Shown in pieces: positions 42,261 through 51,201 of a stretch of DNA of 64,000 nucleotides (positions are counted from its first letter, which is position 1; each line of letters starts with the position of its first letter). The notes under the pieces were generated by a model. It searched no databases, had not been told where the DNA came from, and was given only the letters and a program-made list of their open reading frames with translations. A program made the position numbers and the translations under genes. Source of the stretch: Clostridiaceae bacterium JG1575 (GTDB lineage: Bacteria > Bacillota > Clostridia > Clostridiales > Clostridiaceae); assembly GCA_002838815.1 (NCBI GenBank), contig LQGW01000011.1:1-64000 (forward strand), given 5' to 3'.

Positions 42261-43579
42261 TCTTAGGCAATGGACGCGTCTTCACCAACGACGACAACGG
42301 ACGCGTCTTCGCAAACGGCGCCCTCTTAATTGACGGCGATACGATTCAAGAAGTGGGAGACTTCGTGGACCTTTGTCGAAAGCATCCGGACGAGGAAGTC
42401 ATCGACGTGGGCGGCCGGCTCATCATGCCGGGCCTGATCAACGCCCATAGTCACATTTACTCGGCCTTTGCCCGCGGCTTTGCTCCGAAGAACCCCACAA
42501 GGAATTTTCTGGAGATTTTAGAGAATCTTTGGTGGCTTTTGGATAAGGAATTGACGGTGGAGGATACCAAATACTCGGCGTACGCCACCTTCTCGGAATC
42601 CATTGCCCAAGGCGTCACCACGGTCATTGACCACCATGCCAGCCCTCATCACATCGAAGGATCGCTCTTTGCCATTGCCCAGGCCGCAAAGGATTTGGGC
42701 ATCCGGACGAGCCTTTGCTATGAAACCTCCGATCGAGACGGGGCCCTCATTGCCCAGCAAGGCATGGAAGAAAATGCGGCATTCATCCGCTGGGCCCAAC
42801 AAGAGCCGGGGGATATGGTATCGGGTCTCTTTGGGCTGCATGCCGCCTTCACCCTCTCGGACGAAACCCTCAGGGAATGCTCCCGCTTGGCTCGGGAGTT
42901 AAACGCTGGGTTCCACGTTCACGTGGCCGAAGGTGTTGACGACGAGCGCTTGAGTTTGGAGCGCTATGGACTGCCGGTGGTGCATCGACTGGAACGCTTT
43001 GGCATCCTTGGAGAAAAAACCTTGGCCATCCACTGCGTTCACGCCAACGATGAAGAATTAGACCTCTTGCGGCAAACGAATACCTGCGTCGTGCACAACC
43101 CAGAATCCAACATGGGCAATGCGGTGGGGACCTCGCCGGTGGTCAAGATGCTGGAGAAGGGCCTCATGGTGGGTCTTGGTACGGATGCCTACACCAGCGA
43201 TCTTTTTGAATCCATGAAGGTGGCGAAAATCCTGCAGTCCCACGCCTTGGGCGATCCCACCGTGGGCTTTTCCCAGGCGCTGACCTTAGCCATGAAAAAC
43301 AATCCGATCATCGCCTCCCGACACTTTAAAAAACCGTTGGGCCGACTGATGCGTGGCGCTTATGCGGATGTGATCGTCTTGGATTACGATCCGCCGACGC
43401 CTTTTAATGAAGCCACGGCCGGCGGGCACTTGCTCTTTGGCCTCTCCGGATATCAAGTCCGTGACACCATGATCAATGGGCGGTTTGTGATGAAGGACCG
43501 CATCCTGCTCCAAAAAGACACCGCCCTTTTGATGGCTGAGTGTCGTAAAAAGGCAAAGGCCCTTTGGTCCCGACTGTAA
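42257..43579 (+). CDS. ssnA: SsnA, amidohydrolase of the purine cluster
   Basis: A 440-residue metal-dependent amidohydrolase. Ligands are in PGLINAHSHIYSAFARGF (HxH), the mid His in LNAGFHVHVAEGVDD, LAIHCVHANDEE and the Asp of VGLGTDAYTSD. It is close to cytosine/guanine deaminase-like enzymes but forms the separate SsnA family, always seen with YgfK and XdhD. It overlaps the ygfK stop (ATGA), implying matched amounts. A ring-opening or deaminating step on a reduced purine is likely; the reaction is not established from sequence. Confidence 0.93.
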   Translation: MILGNGRVFTNDDNGRVFANGALLIDGDTIQEVGDFVDLCRKHPDEEVIDVGGRLIMPGLINAHSHIYSAFARGFAPKNPTRNFLEILENLWWLLDKELTVEDTKYSAYATFSESIAQGVTTVIDHHASPHHIEGSLFAIAQAAKDLGIRTSLCYETSDRDGALIAQQGMEENAAFIRWAQQEPGDMVSGLFGLHAAFTLSDETLRECSRLARELNAGFHVHVAEGVDDERLSLERYGLPVVHRLERFGILGEKTLAIHCVHANDEELDLLRQTNTCVVHNPESNMGNAVGTSPVVKMLEKGLMVGLGTDAYTSDLFESMKVAKILQSHALGDPTVGFSQALTLAMKNNPIIASRHFKKPLGRLMRGAYADVIVLDYDPPTPFNEATAGGHLLFGLSGYQVRDTMINGRFVMKDRILLQKDTALLMAECRKKAKALWSRL

Positions 43580-43636
43580 TTTCGTACGATTAGAAACGAA
43601 TGGCGGGGCCTAGGGATCCTGCCGACTGGAGAAATA

Positions 43637-45025
43637 ATGGAAAAAAAGAATCAATCCAATGGAACTGCTAATCAACACAGCAAATCGCTGTTTCGTTTTG
43701 ATGGCAAGCCGGATCTGAGCGCTGCAATGCCTTTGGGTATTCAACACGTTCTGGCCATGATCATCGGGAACGTGACGCCGGCCATCATCGTGGCCAATAC
43801 CTTGAAACTCTCCCCGAAGGATGCAACCTTGCTCATCCAGTACGGTCTTTTGGTGTCCGCAATCGCCACCCTTTTGCAAATTTACGGCGTTTGGAAGCTG
43901 GGCTCGCGCCTGCCCGTGATGATGGGCGTCTCCTTCTCCTATGTCCCGGTGCTGGTTTCCATCGCCACCTCCTACGGCAATGTGGGTGCTATTTTAGGCG
44001 CTCAGCTTGTGGGCTCCGTCGCCGCCTTTTTAGTGGGGCTATTCATTAAGCCCATGCGTAAGCTCTTTCCACCCATCGTGGCCGGAACCGTCGTGTTGAC
44101 CATCGGGTTGTCCTTGTACGGCATCGGAATCAACTACATCGCCGGTGGAACCCCAGGTCTTCCCGGATACGGCTCGGCTCAAAATTGGTTCCTCGGCATC
44201 TTGACCCTCTTGGTGGTTCTTGCCTGCAGCAGCTTTGGTAAGGGCATCGTCAAGCTCGGCGCAATTCTCATCGGCATTCTCGTGGGCTATGTGGTGGCTC
44301 TTTTTATGAACGCTGTGAATTTTGCCCCCTTGATGAGCGCTGAGTGGGTGCTGATCCCAAGACCGCTCTACTTTGGCATGGAGTTCCACGGCACCGCCAT
44401 TTTCTCCATGGTCTTGATGTATATCGTCAATTCAATTCAGGCGGTGGGGGATTTATCATCCACCACCATCGGTGGTATGGACCGCGAAGTCACCGACGAT
44501 GAGCTCTTCGGCGGCATCACGGGCTATGGCGTCACCGCCGCCATCGGGTCGCTCCTAGGCGGTCTGCCGGTGGCCACGTATTCCCAGAACGTCGGCATCG
44601 TCGGTCAGACGAAGGTCGTCGCTCGTAAAGTGTTTGCCATCGCCGCATTCTTTGTTTTGGCCGCTTCCCTGGTGCCTAAATTTGGCGCGCTGATGACCAC
44701 CATTCCGCGTCCCGTCATCGGCGGCGCCACCGTCGGGGTTTTCGGCATGATTACCATGAGTGGCATCAAGCTCATCACGCAGCAACCACTGACGGCACGC
44801 AACATGTCCATCGTGGGCATGGCGGTGGCGTTGGGCATGGGGATTTCCACTTCGCCGGCCGCATTGGCTCAGGCGCCCCAATGGTTTATGCTGGTCTTCG
44901 GCAAATCTCCCGTGGTGATCGCCACCTTAGCCGCGTTGGTGCTCAATCTCATCATTCCGGATAAGACTTTAGAGCAAGAACAAAAAGAACGCGAAGAAAT
45001 GGATCATAGTTCACAAACGGCATAA
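43637..45025 (+). CDS. NCS2-family xanthine/uracil-type permease
   Basis: A 462-residue membrane transporter of the nucleobase:cation symporter-2 family. It shows AMPLGIQHVLAMIIGNVTPAIIV, the signature TYSQNVGIVGQTKVVARKVF, PRPVIGGATVGVFGMI and TMSGIKLI, with ~12-14 hydrophobic segments and a charged C-terminal tail. The Gln-Asn-x-Gly motif fits xanthine/urate members (XanQ, PbuX, UacT) better than uracil carriers, and the position after ssnA matches the permease that closes the E. coli cluster. Substrate (urate or xanthine) is inferred. The operon appears to end here at a terminator. Confidence 0.92.
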   Translation: MEKKNQSNGTANQHSKSLFRFDGKPDLSAAMPLGIQHVLAMIIGNVTPAIIVANTLKLSPKDATLLIQYGLLVSAIATLLQIYGVWKLGSRLPVMMGVSFSYVPVLVSIATSYGNVGAILGAQLVGSVAAFLVGLFIKPMRKLFPPIVAGTVVLTIGLSLYGIGINYIAGGTPGLPGYGSAQNWFLGILTLLVVLACSSFGKGIVKLGAILIGILVGYVVALFMNAVNFAPLMSAEWVLIPRPLYFGMEFHGTAIFSMVLMYIVNSIQAVGDLSSTTIGGMDREVTDDELFGGITGYGVTAAIGSLLGGLPVATYSQNVGIVGQTKVVARKVFAIAAFFVLAASLVPKFGALMTTIPRPVIGGATVGVFGMITMSGIKLITQQPLTARNMSIVGMAVALGMGISTSPAALAQAPQWFMLVFGKSPVVIATLAALVLNLIIPDKTLEQEQKEREEMDHSSQTA

Positions 45026-45082
45026 TGGGGCATCGGCCCAAGGGAGTTCTGATGGTTCGGAAAATCCTTGAGCCGAGACGAA

Positions 45083-45118
45083 AAAAGGCAGACGGACTTC
45101 TCCGCCTGCCTTTTGCCC
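45083..45118 (+). terminator. Terminator after the purine permease
   Basis: AAAAGGCAG (45083-45091) pairs with CTGCCTTTT (45106-45114), with inner CGG/CCG pairs and an A/T-flanked stem. It ends the long sigma-54 operon. Confidence 0.8.
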
Positions 45119-45119
45119 T

Positions 45120-46102
45120 TTGAAGGCAGGCGTTCAAAAAAAACTATGGAAAGCGTCAAAGGGTGGCGAAAAGCTACTCCAAATGGCGCTAGGTCCCAGG
45201 CATAAAAATCTAAGAAGTGGTCTAGGGAGGTATGTATGGAGTCGCTGGGGGCGCACCCAAATAAGGAGTCGTAGGGAGTTCTTCGAGTTCGATTGGACTA
45301 AAAAAGAGGGACATCACCCCAGTTTGCGTGAGAAGGATATACGAAAGAGAAACGCAACGCTCGGATCCCCCACACCTCAAGAAGATCCCGATAAAGCACA
45401 AAAGAATAGTGCCCGAGGGACTGGATTTCGTCGAGCCTTCCCCTCGACGCTCAAAAAAGAGCAGTTTTTGAGGGGGATCATAAATGGCCGGTCTCGAGCC
45501 TAAAAGAAAAAAGGCTAAAGAAAGAACCGTTGAAATTAAGGAGGATTTGAGGGGGCGAGGCGTCGAGGTCTTTTGCATCCAGGAGGAAAATGCGCCTCTA
45601 TGGATCGATATCCTAAAGACCCCCATCGCCATGGATCGGGGCGAAAGGTTCCCTAGAGGAATCTAAGAGAGGCCTTAGAGGGGGTGAAGCCCAGCGGACG
45701 AGGGGATTGTTAAAAAGGAAGAGGAACGCCCGGCAAAGCTCAAAGACCCCAAGCGAGTTTGGACGTTATGCTGATCTTGCGTTGAAATTCGCTTTTTAGA
45801 TTCGCGGACGTCACCGAGGAGGGGTCTTACGTTGCCCAGGTTCTGTGGCTTCCAGTCTTTGTTTGCACCCCCATTCGCCGTGGTCGTTTTTTCTTCTTAC
45901 CCATGTTCTTCATTCCATTCGGAGGGAACCAGGTTGTCGGCTCTCAATTCCCGGGGGCATTAGAGTTGTTCTTGGTGGGTCGCCTTACCGATAAATTCGA
46001 GCGCTCGTACGGGGCCTTCGCACCGCCAAGAGTTCATTTTTTGACGTGTTCGCTCAAAAAATGCTTTGGGAGCTTCTTGAACGGGAAGGGCTCGAAAGCC
46101 CC
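45120..46102. other. One-kilobase gene-free region before the ABC importer
   Basis: No gene with a ribosome site and family resemblance is seen on either strand; the open frames present are short and of odd composition. A GGGCT-CGAA-AGCCC hairpin with TTTT at 46088-46106 looks like a terminator. The region separates the ygeX operon from the importer and hydantoinase genes. It may be a degraded gene or the site of a former insertion; a minus-strand reading at 46030-45770 has protein-like stretches broken by stops. Confidence 0.35.
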
Positions 46103-46131
46103 TTTTGAGATTCCTTTTCATCGAGTAAAAT
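46103..46131 (+). promoter_or_regulatory. Predicted promoter of the importer-hyuA operon
   Basis: TTTTGA, a 17-base spacer and TAAAAT at 46126-46131 lie 70 nt upstream of the lipoprotein gene. It matches sigma-A elements moderately. Confidence 0.4.
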
Positions 46132-46201
46132 AAGGGCAATGTCGATTACATTACTGGGGGTGGGTTCTCCCCGATCCAAAAGAATCTGAAAGGAGCGAAT
46201 C

Positions 46202-47329
46202 ATGAACCAACATTGGCGTACGCGCCTTCGCAGCAGCGGCTGGAGTTTTCTGGTGGCCCTAAGTCTTGTCACGGGGTGCCAAACCGCCCCCAAGGCCACA
46301 ACGACCGTGCCCCCCACGAAGGAAACGGTCGGGGCCACCCAAAGCGTGGTCCCCGGCAGCGTCCCCAAGGACCAAGGCACGAAGACTCGCCCCGCGGATC
46401 CTTCGCGGCAGGCCTTTCCAAGAACGGTTAACGATCAGTTGGGGCGATCCGTTGACATCCCTGTGGCTCCCCAAAGAATCGCCTCTGCCTATCATATGGC
46501 CACTTCCTCATTATTAGCCTTGGGGCAGGAAGAGCACTTGGTGGGTGTTGAGAAGCATTCAGGCAAACGAGCTCTCTATGGAGCGCTCTCGCCGCAGTTT
46601 GGGAAGATTGCCCAAATCGGCAGCGGCAAGGAGGTTCATTTGGAAGAGCTGGCGCGTCTAAAGGTCGATCTTTTGGTGGTTCCTGCTCGGTTGAAAGAGC
46701 AGATTCCTGCTTTAGAAGCCTTGAAAATCCCGGTGGTGGCCATTAATCCCGAATCCTTTCAGGAGCAGTTTTCAGCCCTGACGCTTTTGGGAGAAGCGAC
46801 GGGATCGGTGGCGCGGGCCGATGAATTGGTGCGTTGGATGCAAAATGCCAATGAAGAAACGCGTCTCGCGGTTTCTGGTGGCAAGCGGCCCAAGGTCTAT
46901 CTTGCGGGGAACAAAAGCCCCTTGAGTACGGCCGGCAAGAAGATGTTGCAGTCGGAAATGCTGACGTTGGCCGGCGGGCAGAACGTGGCTCGGGAGCTTG
47001 AGGATGCTTATTGGGCCGATTTATCCAAAGAGCAGCTCATCGCGTATGCACCGGAGGTCATTCTCATCGTGCCCAATGCCACGTATTCCAAGGACGACCT
47101 CCTAAAGGATCCCCTGCTCAAGGATGTACCAGCCATCCGAAACGGACGGATTCATCAAATGCCCAAGCTTCTTGAAATGATGGACGCCCCGGTGCCCGCA
47201 TCCGTGGTTGGGACCCGTTGGATGGCCCATGTGCTGCATCCAGAGAAGGTATCGGACGCTGATTTTAACCGCATGGTGCAGGGATTCTATAAGACCTTCT
47301 ATGGCATTGACCATGTCGGAACTAAATAA
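46202..47329 (+). CDS. FecB/BtuF-type substrate-binding lipoprotein of an ABC importer
   Basis: A 375-residue lipoprotein with signal peptide and lipobox LVTGC, a Thr/Pro-rich linker (about 25-70) and a periplasmic-binding fold of the iron-siderophore/cobalamin class (DQLGRSVDIPVAPQRIASAYHMATSSLLALG; LARLKVDLLVVPARL; AYAPEVILIVP). The class includes binders of haem, siderophores, cobalamin and oxyanions (MolA of Haemophilus takes molybdate). With permease, ATPase and hyuA directly downstream and three molybdenum enzymes nearby, molybdate or a metal chelate is a reasonable guess. The ATG has AAAGGAG seven bases upstream. Confidence 0.88.
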   Translation: MNQHWRTRLRSSGWSFLVALSLVTGCQTAPKATTTVPPTKETVGATQSVVPGSVPKDQGTKTRPADPSRQAFPRTVNDQLGRSVDIPVAPQRIASAYHMATSSLLALGQEEHLVGVEKHSGKRALYGALSPQFGKIAQIGSGKEVHLEELARLKVDLLVVPARLKEQIPALEALKIPVVAINPESFQEQFSALTLLGEATGSVARADELVRWMQNANEETRLAVSGGKRPKVYLAGNKSPLSTAGKKMLQSEMLTLAGGQNVARELEDAYWADLSKEQLIAYAPEVILIVPNATYSKDDLLKDPLLKDVPAIRNGRIHQMPKLLEMMDAPVPASVVGTRWMAHVLHPEKVSDADFNRMVQGFYKTFYGIDHVGTK

Positions 47330-48314
47330 GGGAGATCGCTGGCTGTTTGGGGGGAGCCTCGCGCTGCTCGTGCTGCTTTTTCTCTTTTCATTGTGTCTTG
47401 GCCGCTATCCTTTGTCGCTGAGGGACCTCTTTTTGGTCCTTCAAGGCCGGGGGGCCCCCACGCAGCGACTGATCTTTTTTGGAATCCGCCTGCCTCGGAC
47501 GCTGATTGCGTTATTTGGGGGCGCGGTCTTGGCGTTCACGGGCGGGATCTTCCAGGTGCTGTTCCGCAATCCCCTGGCGACGCCAGACGTGATGGGCATC
47601 ACCGCCGGGGCAAGCTTTGGGGCGGCCGCGGGCATACTTTGGGGCGGTAGCTTCCCTTTGGCGGTGCCGGTATTCGCCTTCTTTGGCGCCATGGCGGCGA
47701 TCGTCCTCGTTTTACTGCTCTCGGAGCTGTCCGGACGGCGCGACATCGTCACTTATTTGGTGTCCGGCATCATCGTCAGTGCCTTGGCTCGGGGCGCTTT
47801 GATGCTGTTGAAGTATTTGGCCGATCCCGAACGGGAACTGGCGGCCATTGAGTTTTGGACCATGGGATCCTTGGCCAAGGTCACGGCAAAGGATCTGCTC
47901 CCCACCCTGCTTCCGCTGATTGCGGGTACGGTGCTTTTGTTGTTTCTGGGGTTTCGGATTCTCATTCTGGGACTTTCTGAGGATGAGGCCCAGTCGCTGG
48001 GGGTGGATGCCAAAGCGACCCGTCGCAGGATCATCCTTTTGGTGACCGTATTGGTGAGCACGCTCACCGCGCTCACGGGGCCCATCGGATTTGTAGCCAT
48101 CATGGCGCCACATATGGCTCGAAGGCTCTGCCGAAAAGGCGGCTTCGCTCCGGTGGTTTTGTCCTGCCTTTTGGGGGCCATGCTCCTTTTGGCCGCGGAT
48201 CTTGCCGCTAGGAGCCTTTCGAGCCACGAAATGCCCATCAGCATTTTCACGACCTTGATGGGGGCGCCGTATCTTGCTTGGATTTTGATCGGGAGGAACC
48301 ATGGAACTTTGTAA
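47313..48314 (+). CDS. FecCD/BtuC-type ABC importer permease
   Basis: A 333-residue membrane protein with about nine to ten hydrophobic segments. Family marks are IRLPRTLIALFGGAVLAFTGG, FRNPLATPDVMGITAGASFG, the coupling region DEAQSLGVDAKATRRR and GPIGFVAIMAPHMARRLC. It overlaps the lipoprotein gene by 17 nt and the ATPase gene by 14 nt, so the three are tightly coupled. It has no strong ribosome site, consistent with translational coupling; an in-frame ATG 12 nt earlier is equally possible as the start. Confidence 0.9.
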   Translation: MSELNKGDRWLFGGSLALLVLLFLFSLCLGRYPLSLRDLFLVLQGRGAPTQRLIFFGIRLPRTLIALFGGAVLAFTGGIFQVLFRNPLATPDVMGITAGASFGAAAGILWGGSFPLAVPVFAFFGAMAAIVLVLLLSELSGRRDIVTYLVSGIIVSALARGALMLLKYLADPERELAAIEFWTMGSLAKVTAKDLLPTLLPLIAGTVLLLFLGFRILILGLSEDEAQSLGVDAKATRRRIILLVTVLVSTLTALTGPIGFVAIMAPHMARRLCRKGGFAPVVLSCLLGAMLLLAADLAARSLSSHEMPISIFTTLMGAPYLAWILIGRNHGTL

Positions 48315-49587
48315 TCTCTCCTGCGGCTATCCCGATCGTCCCGTGTTGCGGGGCATCAGCCATCGATTTACACCGGGCGCGCTCACGGCGCTTGTAGGAC
48401 GCAACGGCAGTGGCAAAACGACGCTATTGCGCACCCTGGCCGGATTTTTGACGCCGCAGGGCGGCAGCGTGCGCTTTGGCGGGGAGCAGTTGTGGGAAAA
48501 AACGGCTGCGCAGCGGGCGAAGGTTCTTTCCTATGTGCCGCAGCGCCATCAGATCACCTTTCCCATTGAAGCGCAGGAGGTGGTAGCCATGGGCGCCGTG
48601 CGGCGTATGGGGCTCTTTGAAGCCCCCGGCCCGTTGTTGTTGGCGCAGGCCCGCCACGCCTTGAAGCGGGTAGGGATGCAAGAGGCCGCCCTACGGAATT
48701 TTTTAACCCTCTCGGGCGGAGAGCAGCAGCTGGTGCTTTTGGCTCGGGCGATATTTCAAGAGGCCCAGGTGTTGGTGTTGGATGAGCCGGAAAATGCGTT
48801 GGATCTTGCGCATCGCTGTGAGGTGTTTCGGCTGATTCAAGATCTTTGTCGCACAGAGGGCAAAACGGGCATTTTGGCGCTGCATGACCCCGCCCTAGTG
48901 CTCAATCACTGCGATGAAGTGCTGGCGGTGGGGCAAGGACAGCTTTTGGGCGCCCTTTCTTTAAAGACGGCGTCGCCGTTTGAAGTCCAGCGATTTTTCC
49001 AAGAAGTCTATGGCCCTTTGGAACTTCTCCAGGGGGTTCACGGCCGGGCGGTGATTCCCGTGGCTGCGAAAGATTTGGAGCAACGAATGGAAGAACTGCT
49101 CCAACAGACAAAAGAGCGGATGAACGGCAAAGGCCAGACGGCCCTTTTGGTCACGGGCTCTCGAGGCTCGGGAAAATCGACATTTTTAAAGATTCTCGCG
49201 GCCCAGGAGCCCAGTGAGGCCCTTTTTACGCGCTTTGGGACGGGAGAGGGCGATGGGGCGCTTTGGGCCGTGACCGAGGAGGGCGTCTCCTGGATGTTGG
49301 CTCGCCGAGGGGCGCAGGGACTGCGCCTTTTGCCTGGAGCGTTCGTCGCGATGCAAAAGGCGCTGGAAAAGCTAATGCAAAGCCCGAAGCTTCGCATCAT
49401 CGACGAAGTGGGCTTTTTGGAGGCCCAAGAGGGCGCCTATCTTGAGGGGCTTGGGCGCTTATTGGACCAAGGGCGGTGTGCCTTGGCCCTGCGAAAGGAA
49501 CCACTGCCTCATCTGGAGGCACTCAAAGCACACCCCAACGCCTACCTTTTGGATATGGATGAGGTTCGGCGTACCCAAGGGTGGTAG
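48301..49587 (+). CDS. FecE-type ABC ATPase fused to a THEP1-like NTPase domain
   Basis: A 428-residue two-domain protein. Residues ~1-250 are a complete FecE-type ATPase: Walker A VGRNGSGKTTLLRTLAG, signature LTLSGGEQQLVLL (~136) and Walker B VLVLDEPENALDLAH. Residues ~275-428 form a second P-loop domain: Walker A VTGSRGSGKSTFLKIL (~286) and LRIIDEVGFLEAQEGAYLEGL (~367), matching THEP1-type nucleoside triphosphatases (DEIGxME pattern). The stock importer ATPase is ~250 residues, so the extra NTPase is a genuine addition. It may link uptake to cofactor or nucleotide chemistry. It is followed 21 nt later by hydantoinase. Confidence 0.82.
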   Translation: MELCNLSCGYPDRPVLRGISHRFTPGALTALVGRNGSGKTTLLRTLAGFLTPQGGSVRFGGEQLWEKTAAQRAKVLSYVPQRHQITFPIEAQEVVAMGAVRRMGLFEAPGPLLLAQARHALKRVGMQEAALRNFLTLSGGEQQLVLLARAIFQEAQVLVLDEPENALDLAHRCEVFRLIQDLCRTEGKTGILALHDPALVLNHCDEVLAVGQGQLLGALSLKTASPFEVQRFFQEVYGPLELLQGVHGRAVIPVAAKDLEQRMEELLQQTKERMNGKGQTALLVTGSRGSGKSTFLKILAAQEPSEALFTRFGTGEGDGALWAVTEEGVSWMLARRGAQGLRLLPGAFVAMQKALEKLMQSPKLRIIDEVGFLEAQEGAYLEGLGRLLDQGRCALALRKEPLPHLEALKAHPNAYLLDMDEVRRTQGW

Positions 49588-49608
49588 CACGCAAAGAAAG
49601 GAATTAGC

Positions 49609-51039
49609 ATGGATTCAATAAAAAAAACAACGTTGGAGGTCGTAGAGAGGGATCCCAGTCATCAGACCTTAGTCCGCGGCGGCCGTCTCGTCACTGAGGA
49701 AGGCATCGTCTTTGGCGATTTGCTTTTGGGCGAGGGACTCATCCTTGCCCTAGGGCCGGATTTGTCGCAAGAGGCGCAAGGAGCCGAGATTATTGAGGCG
49801 AAGGGGTCCTTTGTGATCCCCGGAGCCATTGATGTGCACACGCATATGGAATTGCAACAATCCCCGGAGCATCGCTCCTGCGATGACTTTTTCCAAGGCA
49901 GCGTCGCGGCAGCTTTGGGGGGGACCACCACCCTCATCGATCACATCGGCTTTGGACCCGCTGGATGTCCCTTGCACTACGCCATTGACCGGTATCGGGA
50001 AAAGGGAAAAAAGGCCGCGGTGGATTATGCCTTTCACGGGGTGCTTCAGCACGTCAACGAGTCCATCCTCAACGAGCTGAGGGAGATCATTCAAACGGAA
50101 GGCATTCCAAGCTTCAAAGCCTATTCAACCTATGCGTACCCGTTGTCGGACCACGATCTATTCCAGGCGCTGCGCGTTATGAAGGAAGCCAAGGGACTTC
50201 TCACCATGCACTGCGAGAACGATGCGGTGACGAATCTTTTGAAAAAAGAAGCCTTGGCGCGAGGCAATACAGAGCCCATCTGGCAGGCGAGAACACGGCC
50301 GGCAGCCTGTGAAAAGGAGAGCATCAGTCGACTCATCGATTTGTCGGCGCTCTCTGGGGGAGCGCCCATCTATATCGTTCACACTTCGACCCAAGAAGGA
50401 GTAGCAGCCATCCAGGCCGGACGGGCCCGGGGAATCCCTGTGGCCATGGAAACTTGCCCCCAGTATCTTTTGCTCCAGGAAGGGGCGTACACGGAGCATG
50501 GCCCCCTCGAGGGGCTTAAGTACCTCATGGCGCCACCGCTTCGAAGCCCAGCGGATCAAGAAGCTCTTTGGGAGAGCCTGGCGGATGGAACCTGCGATAC
50601 GGTGGCGACGGACCATTGTCCGTTCCCCTTGGAAGAAAAAAAGGTGGGAGAGAAAAACTTTTCGTTGGCCCCTGGCGGCTGCGCTGGGGTCCAGGAGCGC
50701 CTGCCCCTGATCTATACCCACGGGGTTCTCCCGGGACGAATCTCCCTTGAGCGCATGGTGGCCCTTTTGTGCACCAACCCGGCGAAAATAATGGGGCTTT
50801 ACCCACAAAAGGGAACCCTAGCCGTGGGGTCCGATGCGGATCTTGTAGTATTGGGGCCCGGTTCCAATCGCCCGATTCGAGCCAAGGAACAGGCCACTAC
50901 CTGTGATTATTCCATTTATGAAGGGTGGGGCAACCGCTTGCGGATCCATCGGGTGATCTCCCGGGGCGAGACCATCGTCAAAGAAGGAGTGTTTTTGGGC
51001 GAGCGCGGCCGCGGTCGGTTCTTGAAGCGCTGGCTTTAA
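49609..51039 (+). CDS. hyuA: Hydantoinase/dihydropyrimidinase-type ring hydrolase
   Basis: A 476-residue cyclic amidohydrolase. It has the HxH pair in PGAIDVHTHMEL, the carbamylated-lysine site GIPSFKAYSTYAYP, metal His in LLTMHCENDA and YIVHTSTQEG, and the late Asp in TVATDHCPF, a full di-metal site. It hydrolyses five- or six-membered ureide rings; E. coli hyuA sits in the same cluster. Here it should open the imidazolone or hydantoin ring of a purine breakdown intermediate. It is the last gene of the importer operon and ends at a clear terminator. Confidence 0.93.
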   Translation: MDSIKKTTLEVVERDPSHQTLVRGGRLVTEEGIVFGDLLLGEGLILALGPDLSQEAQGAEIIEAKGSFVIPGAIDVHTHMELQQSPEHRSCDDFFQGSVAAALGGTTTLIDHIGFGPAGCPLHYAIDRYREKGKKAAVDYAFHGVLQHVNESILNELREIIQTEGIPSFKAYSTYAYPLSDHDLFQALRVMKEAKGLLTMHCENDAVTNLLKKEALARGNTEPIWQARTRPAACEKESISRLIDLSALSGGAPIYIVHTSTQEGVAAIQAGRARGIPVAMETCPQYLLLQEGAYTEHGPLEGLKYLMAPPLRSPADQEALWESLADGTCDTVATDHCPFPLEEKKVGEKNFSLAPGGCAGVQERLPLIYTHGVLPGRISLERMVALLCTNPAKIMGLYPQKGTLAVGSDADLVVLGPGSNRPIRAKEQATTCDYSIYEGWGNRLRIHRVISRGETIVKEGVFLGERGRGRFLKRWL

Positions 51040-51055
51040 TCCCCTTGAACTGTTG

Positions 51056-51090
51056 GAAAGAGCCTTCGGTTGGGCTCTTTCTCATTTTCA
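51056..51090 (+). terminator. Terminator after hyuA
   Basis: GAAAGAGCC (51056-51064) pairs with GGCTCTTTC (51073-51081), followed by TCATTTTC. Confidence 0.8.
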
Positions 51091-51201
51091 AAACCTCCTG
51101 GCAAGACAAGGCATCAAAGCTCATGTAAGATGGAGGAAGAGAAGGGCCTTAACGGAGGACTCAGGGGGCATGCCCCTAAAAACAGGCATCGGGAGGAAAA
51201 C

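Noticed and set aside
45222-45632. A 136-codon minus-strand frame in the 1-kb gap
   Set aside because: Unusual composition, no ribosome site, no recognisable motif; treated as non-coding pending homology searches.
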